Assembly: GCF_000316035.1 (NCBI RefSeq)
Contig: NZ_ANHX01000076.1
Coordinates: 62,001-126,000, forward strand
Source of the DNA: Paenibacillus sp. PAMC 26794
Lineage (GTDB): Bacteria > Bacillota > Bacilli > Paenibacillales > Paenibacillaceae
Direction of reading: 5' to 3'
Length of the DNA: 64,000 nucleotides
Under the pieces are notes generated by a model that was not told where the DNA came from, did no database searches, and saw nothing but the letters and a program-made list of their open reading frames with translations. The translations under genes were made by a program, and so were the position numbers. Position 1 is the stretch's first letter. Each line of letters opens with the position of its first letter. Shown piece by piece: positions 53,267 to 62,353 of the stretch.

Positions 53267-54976
53267 GTGAACCCTTTAGTATGGTATGATCTCTTTTTAT
53301 TTGTCCTTTTGTTTGGTGTAGGTGTATATGTTTTTGCTACGGTTAGAATTACGAACTTACATAAGGTGTACTTTTTATTTCACGGGTTGATGATGCTCTG
53401 GCCTTTTTGTCAATTTGCGAGTACGCTCACAAATGATTCCGGTCTGCAATTGTTCTACGTTACCTTATCTTTCGTTGCGGTCTCCTTGCTTGGGAGCGGG
53501 TGGCTTCTACTGACGATCTTTATTACCGGTTATTCAGAGCGTCTGAGTGCAAAAGGAACCTTCTTGCTATTTGTCCCAGCGGTGATCGGGGCTATAGGTG
53601 TGGTAGCAAATCCATGGAACGAGTTCGTCATTCCACTGGAGGGCGGGTACATCGAGCGGGATTACGGCCCTTGGTTCTGGGTTGTGATGGTTATTCTGGT
53701 GAGCTATTTCTTGGCATCCCTCGTCGTTCTGTTCCGGGCGGTGTATTCATCGCAGACGTCTGCCATGATCAAAAAACAGGTGAGAATCACCCTATGGGGC
53801 ATCTTTGTCTTGGCTGTTTTTGCAACGATCGATGCGATCCTAAATGTTGTTCTAGCCCGGTGGTTGCCGATCATTCCTGGCATGACTTCGCTGGGGATCT
53901 TTCTGTCGGACCTGTTCTTTGTCTATGTGATCAAAAGATACAATGTGTTCGATCTGGTCTCCATCGCGCATGAGGACGTGATCAATACCATTCCATATGG
54001 CATCCTGGTACTGGATGAGAATGAAGTCATTGTTGAAGCGAACAAAGCCTCTCGATCCTTTATGGATCTGCATGTGGGGGATTCTTTTGATATGGAGGTA
54101 TTTCTGGAGTCTGTTCAAGTTGTGGGCAGCTGTCAGGCGTTCGTGAATCACTATAAGAAAAAAGAAAATACCCTCTCTCAGATTGAAGTGATCGTGGAGC
54201 GGGATAACAACATCCGGCACTTTATCCTGCAATCGTCTCCGATTGTGGATTCGGCTCTTGTGCCGATCGGTCATATCCTGACGTTCCAGGACGTCTCGCA
54301 AGAGCGCTTCTATGTGAAAGAGATGAATCGCCAGAACGAGACGCTCCAGGAGCGAAATCAGGCGCTAGATCTGATCCGTCAGGAGTTATCCGAGGCCAAT
54401 CGCAAACTGGAGGAACTCGCGCTCACGGACAGTTTAACCAACTGTTACAACCGTCGTTATCTGACCCAACATCTGAATCACGAGGTCATTACCAATATTC
54501 AATACAAAACACCATTCTCACTCCTGCTGCTCGATATCGACTACTTCAAAGCGATCAATGATCGCTATGGGCATGTCATCGGGGACGAAGTGCTCGTCCG
54601 CACAGCGGAGGCCGTCAAACAATCGATTCGCAGTACCGATATCCTGACGCGTTATGGCGGGGAAGAGTTCATGATCTACCTTCCGCATACCGAGCATGAC
54701 TTGGCGAACCAGATCGCGGAACGCGTGAGAACAGCTGTAGAGTCCAACCTCATTATGGTGGATCACGAGAGTACGCAGGTGTCCATTACGATTAGTATTG
54801 GAATTCTGTCCTTTGAGGATTTTGAAGTTGTGCATGTGCCGGACAATCCAGAGGGGTATTTGACGCAGCTATTCGCTGCGGTGGATAAGGCCTTGTATCA
54901 GGCGAAGCAGAACGGGCGGAACAGAGTGGAGTTTGCGGAGTTTGAGATTAGAGGAGTAGCAGAATTAAGTAATTAA
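53267..54976 (+). CDS. diguanylate cyclase with N-terminal 7TM sensor and PAS domain
   Basis: The enzyme makes c-di-GMP from two GTP. Residues 1-225 form seven membrane helices of the histidine-kinase-N-terminal 7TM type. A PAS-like domain (about 240-345; GILVLDENEVIVEANKAS) and a coiled coil (MNRQNETLQERNQALDL) lead to a GGDEF domain with the active-site motif GGEEF at 464-468 and an RxxD inhibitory site (RSTD) five residues before it. GTG 53267 follows AAGGAGA. Its product could activate the PilZ-bearing synthase at 39353. Confidence 0.92.
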   Translation: MNPLVWYDLFLFVLLFGVGVYVFATVRITNLHKVYFLFHGLMMLWPFCQFASTLTNDSGLQLFYVTLSFVAVSLLGSGWLLLTIFITGYSERLSAKGTFLLFVPAVIGAIGVVANPWNEFVIPLEGGYIERDYGPWFWVVMVILVSYFLASLVVLFRAVYSSQTSAMIKKQVRITLWGIFVLAVFATIDAILNVVLARWLPIIPGMTSLGIFLSDLFFVYVIKRYNVFDLVSIAHEDVINTIPYGILVLDENEVIVEANKASRSFMDLHVGDSFDMEVFLESVQVVGSCQAFVNHYKKKENTLSQIEVIVERDNNIRHFILQSSPIVDSALVPIGHILTFQDVSQERFYVKEMNRQNETLQERNQALDLIRQELSEANRKLEELALTDSLTNCYNRRYLTQHLNHEVITNIQYKTPFSLLLLDIDYFKAINDRYGHVIGDEVLVRTAEAVKQSIRSTDILTRYGGEEFMIYLPHTEHDLANQIAERVRTAVESNLIMVDHESTQVSITISIGILSFEDFEVVHVPDNPEGYLTQLFAAVDKALYQAKQNGRNRVEFAEFEIRGVAELSN

Positions 54977-54978
54977 AC

Positions 54979-55031
54979 AAAAAATTGAATTATCTATTTT
55001 GAAGGTTTCCCTTATAAAATAGATAATTCAA
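54979..55031 (-). terminator. terminator of the ORC/CDC6-like ATPase gene
   Basis: A perfect 16-bp stem TTGAATTATCTATTTT and its complement, followed on the minus strand by TTTTTTG. Confidence 0.85.
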
Positions 55032-55050
55032 TCGTAATATCTAAAAGATT

Positions 55051-56970
55051 TTAATTTTCTGATTCATAATAATAGTTTTTCCCTTGTTTAGATACAATAT
55101 TTATTAAGTTTTTCTTAGCTAATACAAAGGAACCCCAAGAAGAAACTTTTTGCCTACTGCAACCGACTGCGTCCGCAATTTCCTGCGCACTCATTGCTTC
55201 ATGTAATTCAAGTGAACTAATCAAGCCGAGTATCTTTATCTCGACTTCTACATAATTTCCTTCTGTCCTAGGCATTTCTTTGTGAATGATTTCTTCAAGT
55301 TTTGTGTCGTCTTCAAAACATCTTTTAACTTTAAATTGCGAAACCGACTGCTCATCATAGATTGTTCCACAAGCATTGCAACGATAACTCTTTATTTTAT
55401 CTTTTATGAAATAAGGGTCAAACTTAGAAAGTTCCACATCGTAAATGAAACGAACTGCTGTGAATTCATCTTTTTCTTCAGCATATTTTATATTATTATC
55501 TAAACATATATCATAGTCTATAGCATATAGATTATAGTTGCCACCTGCCTTTGATGCTCTACCTTCCTCTAGAAAGTGCACCAAAAAATTCTCGCTTAAG
55601 ATGTTCAAGTAATCTTTTCTTATTGGATCAATTAAGAAATGACTGGCTGGTCTATCAGGAGATTTTGTTTTTTCTGATATTGCTTTATTAATTATAGCAT
55701 CCCACAAATCCATATAGAAGGCTGGGATTAAGCGCTTCTTCACACTACCTTGGAATTGTTTGAAATATATTTTACGTGCACTTCTTATGCCAAAACTCAA
55801 CTCTTGTAAGCCTATTCTATCCGTAGGGGTATTGTTATCTTGACATTGTTTCCAAGCATTTTGTAGAACCCAACCAATTGTCCTCGTTACACCCATAGAT
55901 GCTCTTGCCAATCTATTCATAACAACTTCTTTTTTTATTTTAAAAACATCATTAAAAGACACATCAGGACAAAAAATGTCAAAACGTTTCTCTAGTAACT
56001 GTTCAATGAATACCTCCATTTTTTTTATTGCATAAATGGTACCGTTATACTTTTCTACGTGTTCATTGAGATCTAGTGGAATTGGATAGAGATCTCTGCC
56101 TAAAATAATCTTATCCCCAAAGGAATATCTATCTGTGATCACTCCAATTTTAAAAAACATATTAATTTTTGAAGCAAGTAGATTTTTCAATAATTTTGAA
56201 AAATTAATTTGGGCTTCGTCTGTTAAATCAGAGAACTCATCTATAAAAACATAAATACGATCAATATTTGCTTTTCTTTTAATATCACTGATTTTATTGA
56301 TAAAGTCTTGTACATTAAGCCCCTTTATTTCAGTGTACTTTTGTGATTGAACCTTCTCATCGGATTGAGATATATCAGTTGAAATTGAAGGCTGTAAACT
56401 TAATGTACCCTTTATGCTTCCATTTTCGCTTCTCTTTAAACTATCTTCAATCGCAACTTTGCGTTCCCTTGAGATTGTAACTCCTTCAATTAATATCTTT
56501 TCAATAAATTCAAGATCATCAAGAGCAGGATTTTCTTTCTTGAAAATTAAAAGGCTCTTCTCATCATACATTACTTCCAATTGTCTTTTTAATGACTCTA
56601 TTATTTGTCGTATAAAATGAACCTCAATATTAGTATCATCTGAGAAGAGTTCATTACAATTACTTAAATCAATAAATATAGGTAGAATTTTATTAGTGCC
56701 AAAAGTGTGAGACTTTCCTCTAAGCTTTGGAGAAATCGTTTTAAGACATTCGTAATAGCCTCGCAATAGCATCGTAGTTTTTCCGCATCCTCTTCTGCCG
56801 GAAATATAGTTGTCCTGTTGTTGTAATAAGAGACTGACACTGTTATAAACGTCTATGTAATACCTCTCCAAATCTTCTAACTGATCAAATCCATCAATTG
56901 ATATATAGTCAGCTCGTAAAATGGATTCAAATGCGCTTTTTACATTTTGGTTTTGTTTAATGGTAATAAT
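55051..56970 (-). CDS. ORC/CDC6-like P-loop ATPase with zinc-ribbon-like and winged-helix C-terminus
   Basis: A 639-residue AT-rich gene. The Walker A motif GRRGCGKT is at about residues 58-65 and Walker B is IYVFIDEFSDL (about 240-250), typical of STAND/ORC-CDC6-like ATPases. Near the C-terminus, CNACG and a further Cys suggest a zinc ribbon, followed by a winged helix (AQEIADAVGCSRQKVSSWG). Coding-like sequence (NVKSAFESILRADYISIDGFDQ) extends upstream of TTG 56871 to a TGA at 56988. The ribosome site GGGGGGA (56983-56977) is followed at 6 nt by ATT 56970, the probable start. The role may be phage defence or plasmid-type maintenance; this is inference. Confidence 0.75.
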   Translation of the reverse strand: MITIKQNQNVKSAFESILRADYISIDGFDQLEDLERYYIDVYNSVSLLLQQQDNYISGRRGCGKTTMLLRGYYECLKTISPKLRGKSHTFGTNKILPIFIDLSNCNELFSDDTNIEVHFIRQIIESLKRQLEVMYDEKSLLIFKKENPALDDLEFIEKILIEGVTISRERKVAIEDSLKRSENGSIKGTLSLQPSISTDISQSDEKVQSQKYTEIKGLNVQDFINKISDIKRKANIDRIYVFIDEFSDLTDEAQINFSKLLKNLLASKINMFFKIGVITDRYSFGDKIILGRDLYPIPLDLNEHVEKYNGTIYAIKKMEVFIEQLLEKRFDIFCPDVSFNDVFKIKKEVVMNRLARASMGVTRTIGWVLQNAWKQCQDNNTPTDRIGLQELSFGIRSARKIYFKQFQGSVKKRLIPAFYMDLWDAIINKAISEKTKSPDRPASHFLIDPIRKDYLNILSENFLVHFLEEGRASKAGGNYNLYAIDYDICLDNNIKYAEEKDEFTAVRFIYDVELSKFDPYFIKDKIKSYRCNACGTIYDEQSVSQFKVKRCFEDDTKLEEIIHKEMPRTEGNYVEVEIKILGLISSLELHEAMSAQEIADAVGCSRQKVSSWGSFVLAKKNLINIVSKQGKNYYYESEN

Positions 56971-57378
56971 AAGAGATCCCCCCAGTCAAATTATCTCAAT
57001 ATTATAGTAACATATTCCTCTTAAACCTAATAATATATCTACTAGAGTTTGTATGATTAGTTAGCAAAGTGCATCTATATTTGTACAAGTTATGGATGTT
57101 AAGAAGGAGAACGAACTTAAACTTCTACTAGTACAGTTGAAGGAAAACTTGGAGGCTGTGAACGATACGCAGTGCTGCAGAAAGGTTTTTTTATAACTAT
57201 GAATGGATCAGCATTTTGAAATTTACATAGTAATGCTGAAATAAATGCATGAAGAGGCAACAGCAGAGCAGATTTGACGGTGGGTGGATTGACAAATTGG
57301 TTTTAAAAGTGTTACCATTTTTGCTGGGAAGTTTCTTCCTATCATATATTTTATAATTATATATTGGGGGCTGGGTTC
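56971..57378. other. AT-rich intergenic region with a gene remnant
   Basis: A 34-codon frame at 57092-57196 has no ribosome site. The segment 57251-57279 is a relic of the TPR gene at 59191 (listed separately). Nothing else is evident. Confidence 0.35.
57251..57279 (+). pseudogene. relic of the C-terminus of a paralogue of the 59191 TPR gene
   Basis: The 25 bases beginning GAAGAGGCAACAGC match 59935-59959 (EEATAEQI) with only three synonymous differences, then diverge. The match lies outside any open gene, so a second copy of the TPR gene once ended here. Confidence 0.6.
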
Positions 57379-57738
57379 ATGAATACATACCGAATTCAGC
57401 AGCAAGGTAATCTTGTTTTCTCCGAAGAGGCCTTCCAATTCAACAAAAGTCCAGAGGTATGTCAAGATGCCCTCAGAAAAATTTATGAGGCTTTGACACT
57501 TTTAAACCAGCATGGTACAGAAAGAGATTATCTTGGTAAAAGAATTAAGTTTACCAAGAGGTCTGGTCTTTGGGAATTGAGAATTAAAGGTAAATCCAAA
57601 ACAGAATGGCGATTCTTGTTTAAACACCTTTCTGACTCGGAGTATGCACTTCTTCACTTCTTTTTAAAAAAAGATGAGAAAATCAAAGAACTAGATTTTG
57701 CTGCTGCGGAACGTATTGCGGAGAGAGAAGGGTGGTAA
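57379..57738 (+). CDS. HigB/RelE-type toxin (phage Gp49-like)
   Basis: A 119-residue protein of the RelE/HigB superfamily, ribosome-dependent mRNA interferases. The Gp49-like core KRIKFTKRSGLWELRIKGKSKTEWRFLFKHL and HFFLKKDEKIKELDFAAAERIAE is conserved. ATG 57379 is preferred to the upstream TTG 57364, which would add five residues overlapping the ribosome site. The partner antitoxin at 58115 is about 375 bases away instead of directly adjacent. Confidence 0.8.
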   Translation: MNTYRIQQQGNLVFSEEAFQFNKSPEVCQDALRKIYEALTLLNQHGTERDYLGKRIKFTKRSGLWELRIKGKSKTEWRFLFKHLSDSEYALLHFFLKKDEKIKELDFAAAERIAEREGW

Positions 57739-57917
57739 CTCACCTTCTCTTCAAACACTGCCATCAATAAGTGAGAAATAAAATGAATATGTTTAGGAAA
57801 GAACTATAAGAGTCGGAAAAAACTAATTAAGAGAGGAGTTACTGCAGCTAAGTATTACTATCTATTTAAAACAATACTAAATATTTTATTTATTAATAAA
57901 AATTTGGAGGATTAACT

Positions 57918-57935
57918 ATGCTTATAAACAATTGA
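57918..57935 (+). other. five-codon ORF behind a strong ribosome site
   Basis: TTTGGAGG lies 7 nt before ATG, then CTT ATA AAC AAT TGA. It may be a decayed gene start or a leader peptide in the gap between the toxin and antitoxin genes. Confidence 0.3.
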
Positions 57936-58114
57936 GTAAACATTTTTAGAGTTGAGCGGACAGCATTTAAATAATATTCAATATTTATATAATAAAAGGG
58001 GATTAGTAAACACTGTGAACTTTATCAAAAAAAATATTATTCGTTTTATGACGTGACGCGTCTTCAACTAAGAATGTATTTGTATACTCGGATTTCAGAA
58101 AGGAGAACACATCT

Positions 58115-58393
58115 ATGAAGAATGACAAAACCATTGTTCATGAACTCCAAGATCTGAATGTGCCCGCTGACTACTATGCAATTTCTATTCCTAAATTGGA
58201 GATTATTAAATCAATAAAAGACCAGTTGGGCAAAAGTAACGTTAGTGTCCGGAAATTGGCAGAAAGTATTGGTATGAGACACCCACAAATTGTACGTGTA
58301 ACTAGCGGAGAAAACTACAATATAGAAACTTTGCTTAAAATTTTGTACGCTTTGGATTTAGAGATTGTGATTAGGGAAAAACAAAAAAAATGA
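58115..58393 (+). CDS. HigA/XRE-type antitoxin
   Basis: A 92-residue protein with a helix-turn-helix at residues 45-85 (VSVRKLAESIGMRHPQIVRVTSGENYNIETLLKILYALD), the pattern of HigA antitoxins that repress their own promoter and bind the toxin. The N-terminal 40 residues are acidic and probably contact the toxin. GAAAGGAGA precedes the ATG. A separate promoter is likely because of the long gap after the toxin gene. A terminator follows at 58428. Confidence 0.8.
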   Translation: MKNDKTIVHELQDLNVPADYYAISIPKLEIIKSIKDQLGKSNVSVRKLAESIGMRHPQIVRVTSGENYNIETLLKILYALDLEIVIREKQKK

Positions 58394-58427
58394 TTTTGTA
58401 TAGTTATTAGAAGATATTACAATAAAT

Positions 58428-58458
58428 AAAGGGCCCTATATATAGGGGCCCTTTGTTT
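58428..58458. terminator. rho-independent terminator, bidirectional
   Basis: Stem AAAGGGCCCC-like / GGGGCCCTTT around TATATA, followed by TTTGTTT, downstream of the HigA-like gene. Confidence 0.8.
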
Positions 58459-58677
58459 AATTCAACCTGACTGATTTAAATTTTCCCCTAAGTCAAAGTG
58501 AGACTTGTGAGGATTAGAATTATCTAAATATTTTATCTGGATCAGTAATGTAATCTAGATAGTAATCTTTAGCGACAATATAAAGAAAGACGATGGCTTT
58601 AGAAAATCTCAAAAAAAAAGGATCAGTTGAAAAAATTATTATACTCTTTTTGGTGCTGCCTAAAGATTACCGATATA

Positions 58678-59025
58678 TTAATTGGAACTTTTAAATGATT
58701 TTTCGATAGCATTAAAAATCTCTTTACTAATTTTGGTCAACGATACGATTTCATCTGTACTTTTGCCGCTTATTAAAGTTATATGTTCATCCAAGGCTCT
58801 TTTGTACTCAGAGTCTTCTTTAAATTTAAAGATTTCTTCAGCAGTGACCTGCAATCCATTCATTATTTTCTCAAGAGTCTCCAAAGAAATATTACGGTCT
58901 CCCCGTTCAACCCCACCAATATAGCTGTAATGAAGACCTGCTGCTTCCGCCAGTTGTTCCTGAGTCCAGCCTTTTGCCTTCCTTAACTCACGTATTCGAT
59001 TTCCTACGTCCTCTGGTAAACTCAT
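58678..59025 (-). CDS. XRE-family transcriptional regulator
   Basis: A 115-residue regulator with a classical N-terminal helix-turn-helix (GNRIRELRKAKGWTQEQLAEAAGLHYSYIGGVERGDRNISLETLEKI, residues 7-55), resembling SinR-like repressors and restriction-modification controller proteins. The C-terminal 50 residues are helical and may dimerise. The ribosome site GGAGGTGATC is near-perfect. It is divergent from the 59191 gene and may control that gene or the neighbouring island. Confidence 0.85.
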   Translation of the reverse strand: MSLPEDVGNRIRELRKAKGWTQEQLAEAAGLHYSYIGGVERGDRNISLETLEKIMNGLQVTAEEIFKFKEDSEYKRALDEHITLISGKSTDEIVSLTKISKEIFNAIEKSFKSSN

Positions 59026-59190
59026 TTGATCACCTCCACTTAAGGTTAGAAGAGGTTATAGAATCCTTACAGACTAATATGTGCAAACTGTATTATTAAA
59101 TAAAAGTACTTATAAGTACAATTTAGGTTGATCTTATTTTGATTTATCTATACAATTATAAGAAAATGGATAATTAAGGAGGATCTTCTT

Positions 59191-59997
59191 TTGCGAAAAT
59201 CTATCCTAAAATCACTCAAACCGGACATCATTGTTGAAATGTTGGACATGGCTGTGGCCTTTGAAAATTGGAACAAGGTGATGGAGAGGGCGGACATGTT
59301 ATATCAATGTGTGCAGTCTATTCATGAAGAGCGGCAGGAGTATCAGTCAAAGGGAATGCCTGCACCACATATACACATTGAGCGGCCCTTGGTCTACTAT
59401 TACGGGTTCAGTCATTTGATGCGGGGGATGGCTCACCAGAAAATGGGACAGGTAGATCAGGCGCGAGCATGTATCGATCAATATGCAGATCTGGGATGGA
59501 TGGAGGATCTGGATGAGGTAGGTATTCAGGTGGTGCAGGAGTTCAGGCATAAGGCAAAGGTGAATCGGTATGCTCTTGAGATTGAAGTTGGGCAGGTGGA
59601 ACTGCTGGAGGAGTTTGTGAACTTTTTGCTTGAGCATTCGGAGGAATGGTTGGCAGGTCTGAAAGTAATTACGGAAGCAGCAGTGCGGCATAAATGGCAG
59701 ATCGATCGAGTTTTACATATGTTTGAGGATCAGATGCTGGGCGATGGCACAGAAATGAATTCTTTAAACAACGATGATATGTACCATTACTGTTATCAGC
59801 GGGCTTTGTATGAACAGTGGATGGGAAGACCGCAGGAGGCCGTGGAGTTCATTTTGCAGGCGATTCGGTTAGCGGATAAGCTTGGGATGGATCGGTATTT
59901 TATAAGGTGCACAGCATTGTTGGAATCATTGCGGGAAGAGGCGACGGCGGAGCAGATTGGGCGGTATCGGGTGATTTTAGAGAGTGCTGGTTGTTGA
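59191..59997 (+). CDS. TPR-like helical protein, function unknown
   Basis: A 268-residue cytoplasmic helical protein with TPR-like pairs (YYYGFSHLMRGMAHQKMGQVDQARACIDQYADLG; YQRALYEQWMGRPQEAVEFILQAIRLADKLGMDRY). It resembles the repeat half of Paenibacillus helix-turn-helix/TPR regulators, but there is no DNA-binding domain. TTG 59191 lies about 8 nt after AAGGAGGATC. A relic of a paralogue is at 57251-57279. The role is unknown. Confidence 0.7.
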   Translation: MRKSILKSLKPDIIVEMLDMAVAFENWNKVMERADMLYQCVQSIHEERQEYQSKGMPAPHIHIERPLVYYYGFSHLMRGMAHQKMGQVDQARACIDQYADLGWMEDLDEVGIQVVQEFRHKAKVNRYALEIEVGQVELLEEFVNFLLEHSEEWLAGLKVITEAAVRHKWQIDRVLHMFEDQMLGDGTEMNSLNNDDMYHYCYQRALYEQWMGRPQEAVEFILQAIRLADKLGMDRYFIRCTALLESLREEATAEQIGRYRVILESAGC

Positions 59998-60041
59998 GAA
60001 TTCTATAAGATTTGAATATAAAATAATATCAGGTTACCATT

Positions 60042-60086
60042 CTCCCGTAATATGCGTATGATTATTCAGGAATATATTACGGGAGG
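60042..60086 (+). promoter_or_regulatory. hairpin sequestering the ribosome site of the 60094 gene
   Basis: A perfect 12-bp inverted repeat, CTCCCGTAATAT (60042-60053) and ATATTACGGGAG (60073-60084), includes the only ribosome site GGGAGG (60081-60086) in its 3' arm, 7 nt before ATG 60094. Folding would block translation, and opening would allow it. Confidence 0.65.
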
Positions 60087-60093
60087 CGTTTAA

Positions 60094-60927
60094 ATGAGTC
60101 ATTTTATTGATTTAATTAAAGAATTATTTGCTAGAGATATCAGTACTACCTTGGCCACCGTTTTTATTATTTTTATGGTTTGGATGTACAAAGAGTTAAG
60201 AACAAATTATTTGGAAAACAGGAAGATAGATCAACAACGTTTTGAGAAGGCATTAGAAATCTATACTGAAGCTGAAATGGAAGTTTACAAATACATAAAT
60301 AATAGAAGCGATTTTTTTCTTTCAGTGGAGAAAATTTCAAAAGCCTCAGTATTATTTCCTCCTAGATTAGTTGAGAATTTTAATAAAATGAAAGAAGAAA
60401 ATAATTCATTTGATCAGAGAGCTGCTATGATCAATTTTCGAAAGGAGCTTCATAAAGAAATTGCGTTGTTAAAAAGTGAACAAATCAATCCTATAATCAC
60501 TAGTGATAGTAGCGGTGATCTTATGGTAAGTATTGAGAACTTCGCAAAGTCTAAAGTAGCTCCTTTTTTAACACCTGTTTTTCATACTTATCTTATATTC
60601 ATTCTACTTTTTGTAGTATTGTTTTTTATCAGTTCCCTTTTTACAGCAAGATCAGCATTAGAAGGTATTGAGATAGTGTTACTATTTTTTGATCTCACTA
60701 TTTATTTTATTCTTTTATGCGCAATTATCAGTGAAGGATTTATGAAGGGCAGATTCAATCACAAAGGATACAATTGGCCATTGTTTATTATTTTTTGTAT
60801 TACGCCAGTAGTATTTATATTTACAACAGTTTGGTATGTAGTTTCTTGCATATTCTTATTATTCCTTTTTTATATGAGTTATGTTAGAAAGAAATCGTTT
60901 AACAGACCTCAGAATTCTCAGAGTTAA
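60094..60927 (+). CDS. membrane protein with cytoplasmic helical domain, function unknown
   Basis: A 277-residue AT-rich gene. One N-terminal helix (residues 15-33) is followed by a 125-residue charged helical region (QQRFEKALEIYTEAEMEVYKYINN) and four C-terminal hydrophobic helices (about 165-265). I recognise no family. Its translation probably depends on the hairpin at 60042-60086. It lies between a TPR gene and a polymorphic toxin gene. A long imperfect inverted repeat at 60931-61014 follows and may end the transcript. Confidence 0.65.
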   Translation: MSHFIDLIKELFARDISTTLATVFIIFMVWMYKELRTNYLENRKIDQQRFEKALEIYTEAEMEVYKYINNRSDFFLSVEKISKASVLFPPRLVENFNKMKEENNSFDQRAAMINFRKELHKEIALLKSEQINPIITSDSSGDLMVSIENFAKSKVAPFLTPVFHTYLIFILLFVVLFFISSLFTARSALEGIEIVLLFFDLTIYFILLCAIISEGFMKGRFNHKGYNWPLFIIFCITPVVFIFTTVWYVVSCIFLLFLFYMSYVRKKSFNRPQNSQS

Positions 60928-60930
60928 AAA

Positions 60931-61014
60931 CCTCTATTAACGATCACCATCATCACTCTCCTCCAGCATTTTCTGATTTAATTGTAGGAGAGTTACGATG
61001 GTCTTCATAAGAGG
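60931..61014. repeat. long imperfect inverted repeat
   Basis: Arms beginning CCTCT and containing ACCATC and CACTCTCCT can pair with AGGAGAGT, GATGGT and AAGAGG across a 15-20-nt loop. There is no T-run. It may be a transcript end or a repeat element. Confidence 0.4.
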
Positions 61015-61171
61015 TTCACAGAAAGTGGGTATATGCATATAGGACCATAGCACCGATGAGGAGCACAGCTTGTGTTTTTACCATGGTGAAATCAGGATGT
61101 TAGCCGGATAGTTTACATATTACACTTCTGCTAACATAGGATAATCCTATTTCAAATGAGCGGAGAAACGT

Positions 61172-62332
61172 ATGAGTACAATCAAAGTTACCCCTGAACA
61201 ACTACATCACGTATCGAATCAGGTGGATCAAGCCAGACAACAGTTAGAAAGTATACGAAGTGATCTGACGAGACAGATCATGTTCGTTCAGATGATGTGG
61301 ATGGGTGCGACGCAGGAGCGATTTTACTATGAGTTCGAGCAGTCACGACCTATACTGGATAAAGCGCTGGAGAGTATGGTGAACACATCCAAGGAATTGA
61401 AGGATATCGCCACGCGTTTCCAAGATGCAGATGCTCAGAAGGGAAGTCTGGGTGGTGCGTTTGGAGCAGTCGGTGCCGCAGCTATGATGACCAAATCAAC
61501 AGGTGATTCAGGTTCGGGTGATAAGGGCTATCGGATGGCGCAAATCAATATGTTTGGTAAATTGGTATGGATGCCTGTCAACGAGAATGGTGTTGCGGAT
61601 CAGGCTGCTCTTCAGGCTTATCAGAGGGATCAGGGAAATCTGGACTTTAATCGCATGCAAGCTGTGAACGTTGAACCGCCTGGGGAAGATATTTTTGCGT
61701 TACAGATCAAGGCATTTGAGATGGGGATTCATCCTACGACGGGAGAGCCTGTATCAGATAAGTATGCTCAGATGATGGTGACCTCTCTGAAGTTTAGTCA
61801 GATATTCATGGCGATTCAGATGGTTCGTGGCAGTATGCCGGGTGGTAAAGGGCCTTACCGATTGCCTGCTTCTAATCCCGCAGTGGCGAAGATTAAGCAG
61901 CATATTGAGAAAGCTGAATCAAAAGCAGAGACTTCAAAAATAAATTTGTCTGAGGTACAAGCTAGCTCCAAATCGACCGTTACTGGGCAATATTCTGGTG
62001 GATTAGTGAAAGTTCCAAAGGAAGATCAGGCAGCTGATAGACTAGCCGAAAAGCTCGGTGGGGAGTCTAGGGTGAAATTTAGTAATGATCCTAAAGGCAG
62101 GGAGTTTGATACAGTAAGTGATGAGTATATTGCTCAAACGAAGCCACCATTAAATAGTTTAGATAAGCAGTTTAGGAAACAGGCTAAAGCAACCATAGAA
62201 GCAGCTATTGAAACAGGAAAAAAGGCATATTTTCATTTTGAGGGTAAACCTGATGATAGAGTGATAAGACAGTTAAATGAGTATGCTGACAGATATAAAG
62301 TCGAAATAGTCATCGATACTAAACCCTTATGA
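61172..62332 (+). CDS. WXG100-type polymorphic toxin with Tox-REase-3 nuclease domain
   Basis: A 386-residue type VII-secreted effector. Residues 1-90 form a WXG100-like helical hairpin with the turn motif W43-M-G45, the secretion domain. A glycine-rich linker and a middle region lead to a C-terminal toxin domain (about 285-386) of the restriction-endonuclease-fold Tox-REase-3 family: REFDTVSDEYIAQTK (E311, D313, Q322, K324 as probable catalytic residues), RKQAKATIEAAIETGKK, YFHFEGKP and RYKVEIVIDT. It should cut DNA in rival cells. The cognate immunity gene begins 21 nt downstream. GAGCGGAGAAACG precedes the ATG. Confidence 0.9.
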   Translation: MSTIKVTPEQLHHVSNQVDQARQQLESIRSDLTRQIMFVQMMWMGATQERFYYEFEQSRPILDKALESMVNTSKELKDIATRFQDADAQKGSLGGAFGAVGAAAMMTKSTGDSGSGDKGYRMAQINMFGKLVWMPVNENGVADQAALQAYQRDQGNLDFNRMQAVNVEPPGEDIFALQIKAFEMGIHPTTGEPVSDKYAQMMVTSLKFSQIFMAIQMVRGSMPGGKGPYRLPASNPAVAKIKQHIEKAESKAETSKINLSEVQASSKSTVTGQYSGGLVKVPKEDQAADRLAEKLGGESRVKFSNDPKGREFDTVSDEYIAQTKPPLNSLDKQFRKQAKATIEAAIETGKKAYFHFEGKPDDRVIRQLNEYADRYKVEIVIDTKPL

Positions 62333-62353
62333 TCATGAGAGGATGAGTAAAGC

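Noticed and set aside
57092..57196. 34-codon plus-strand frame of charged helical character
   Set aside because: No ribosome site and no recognised family; too little support for a gene call.
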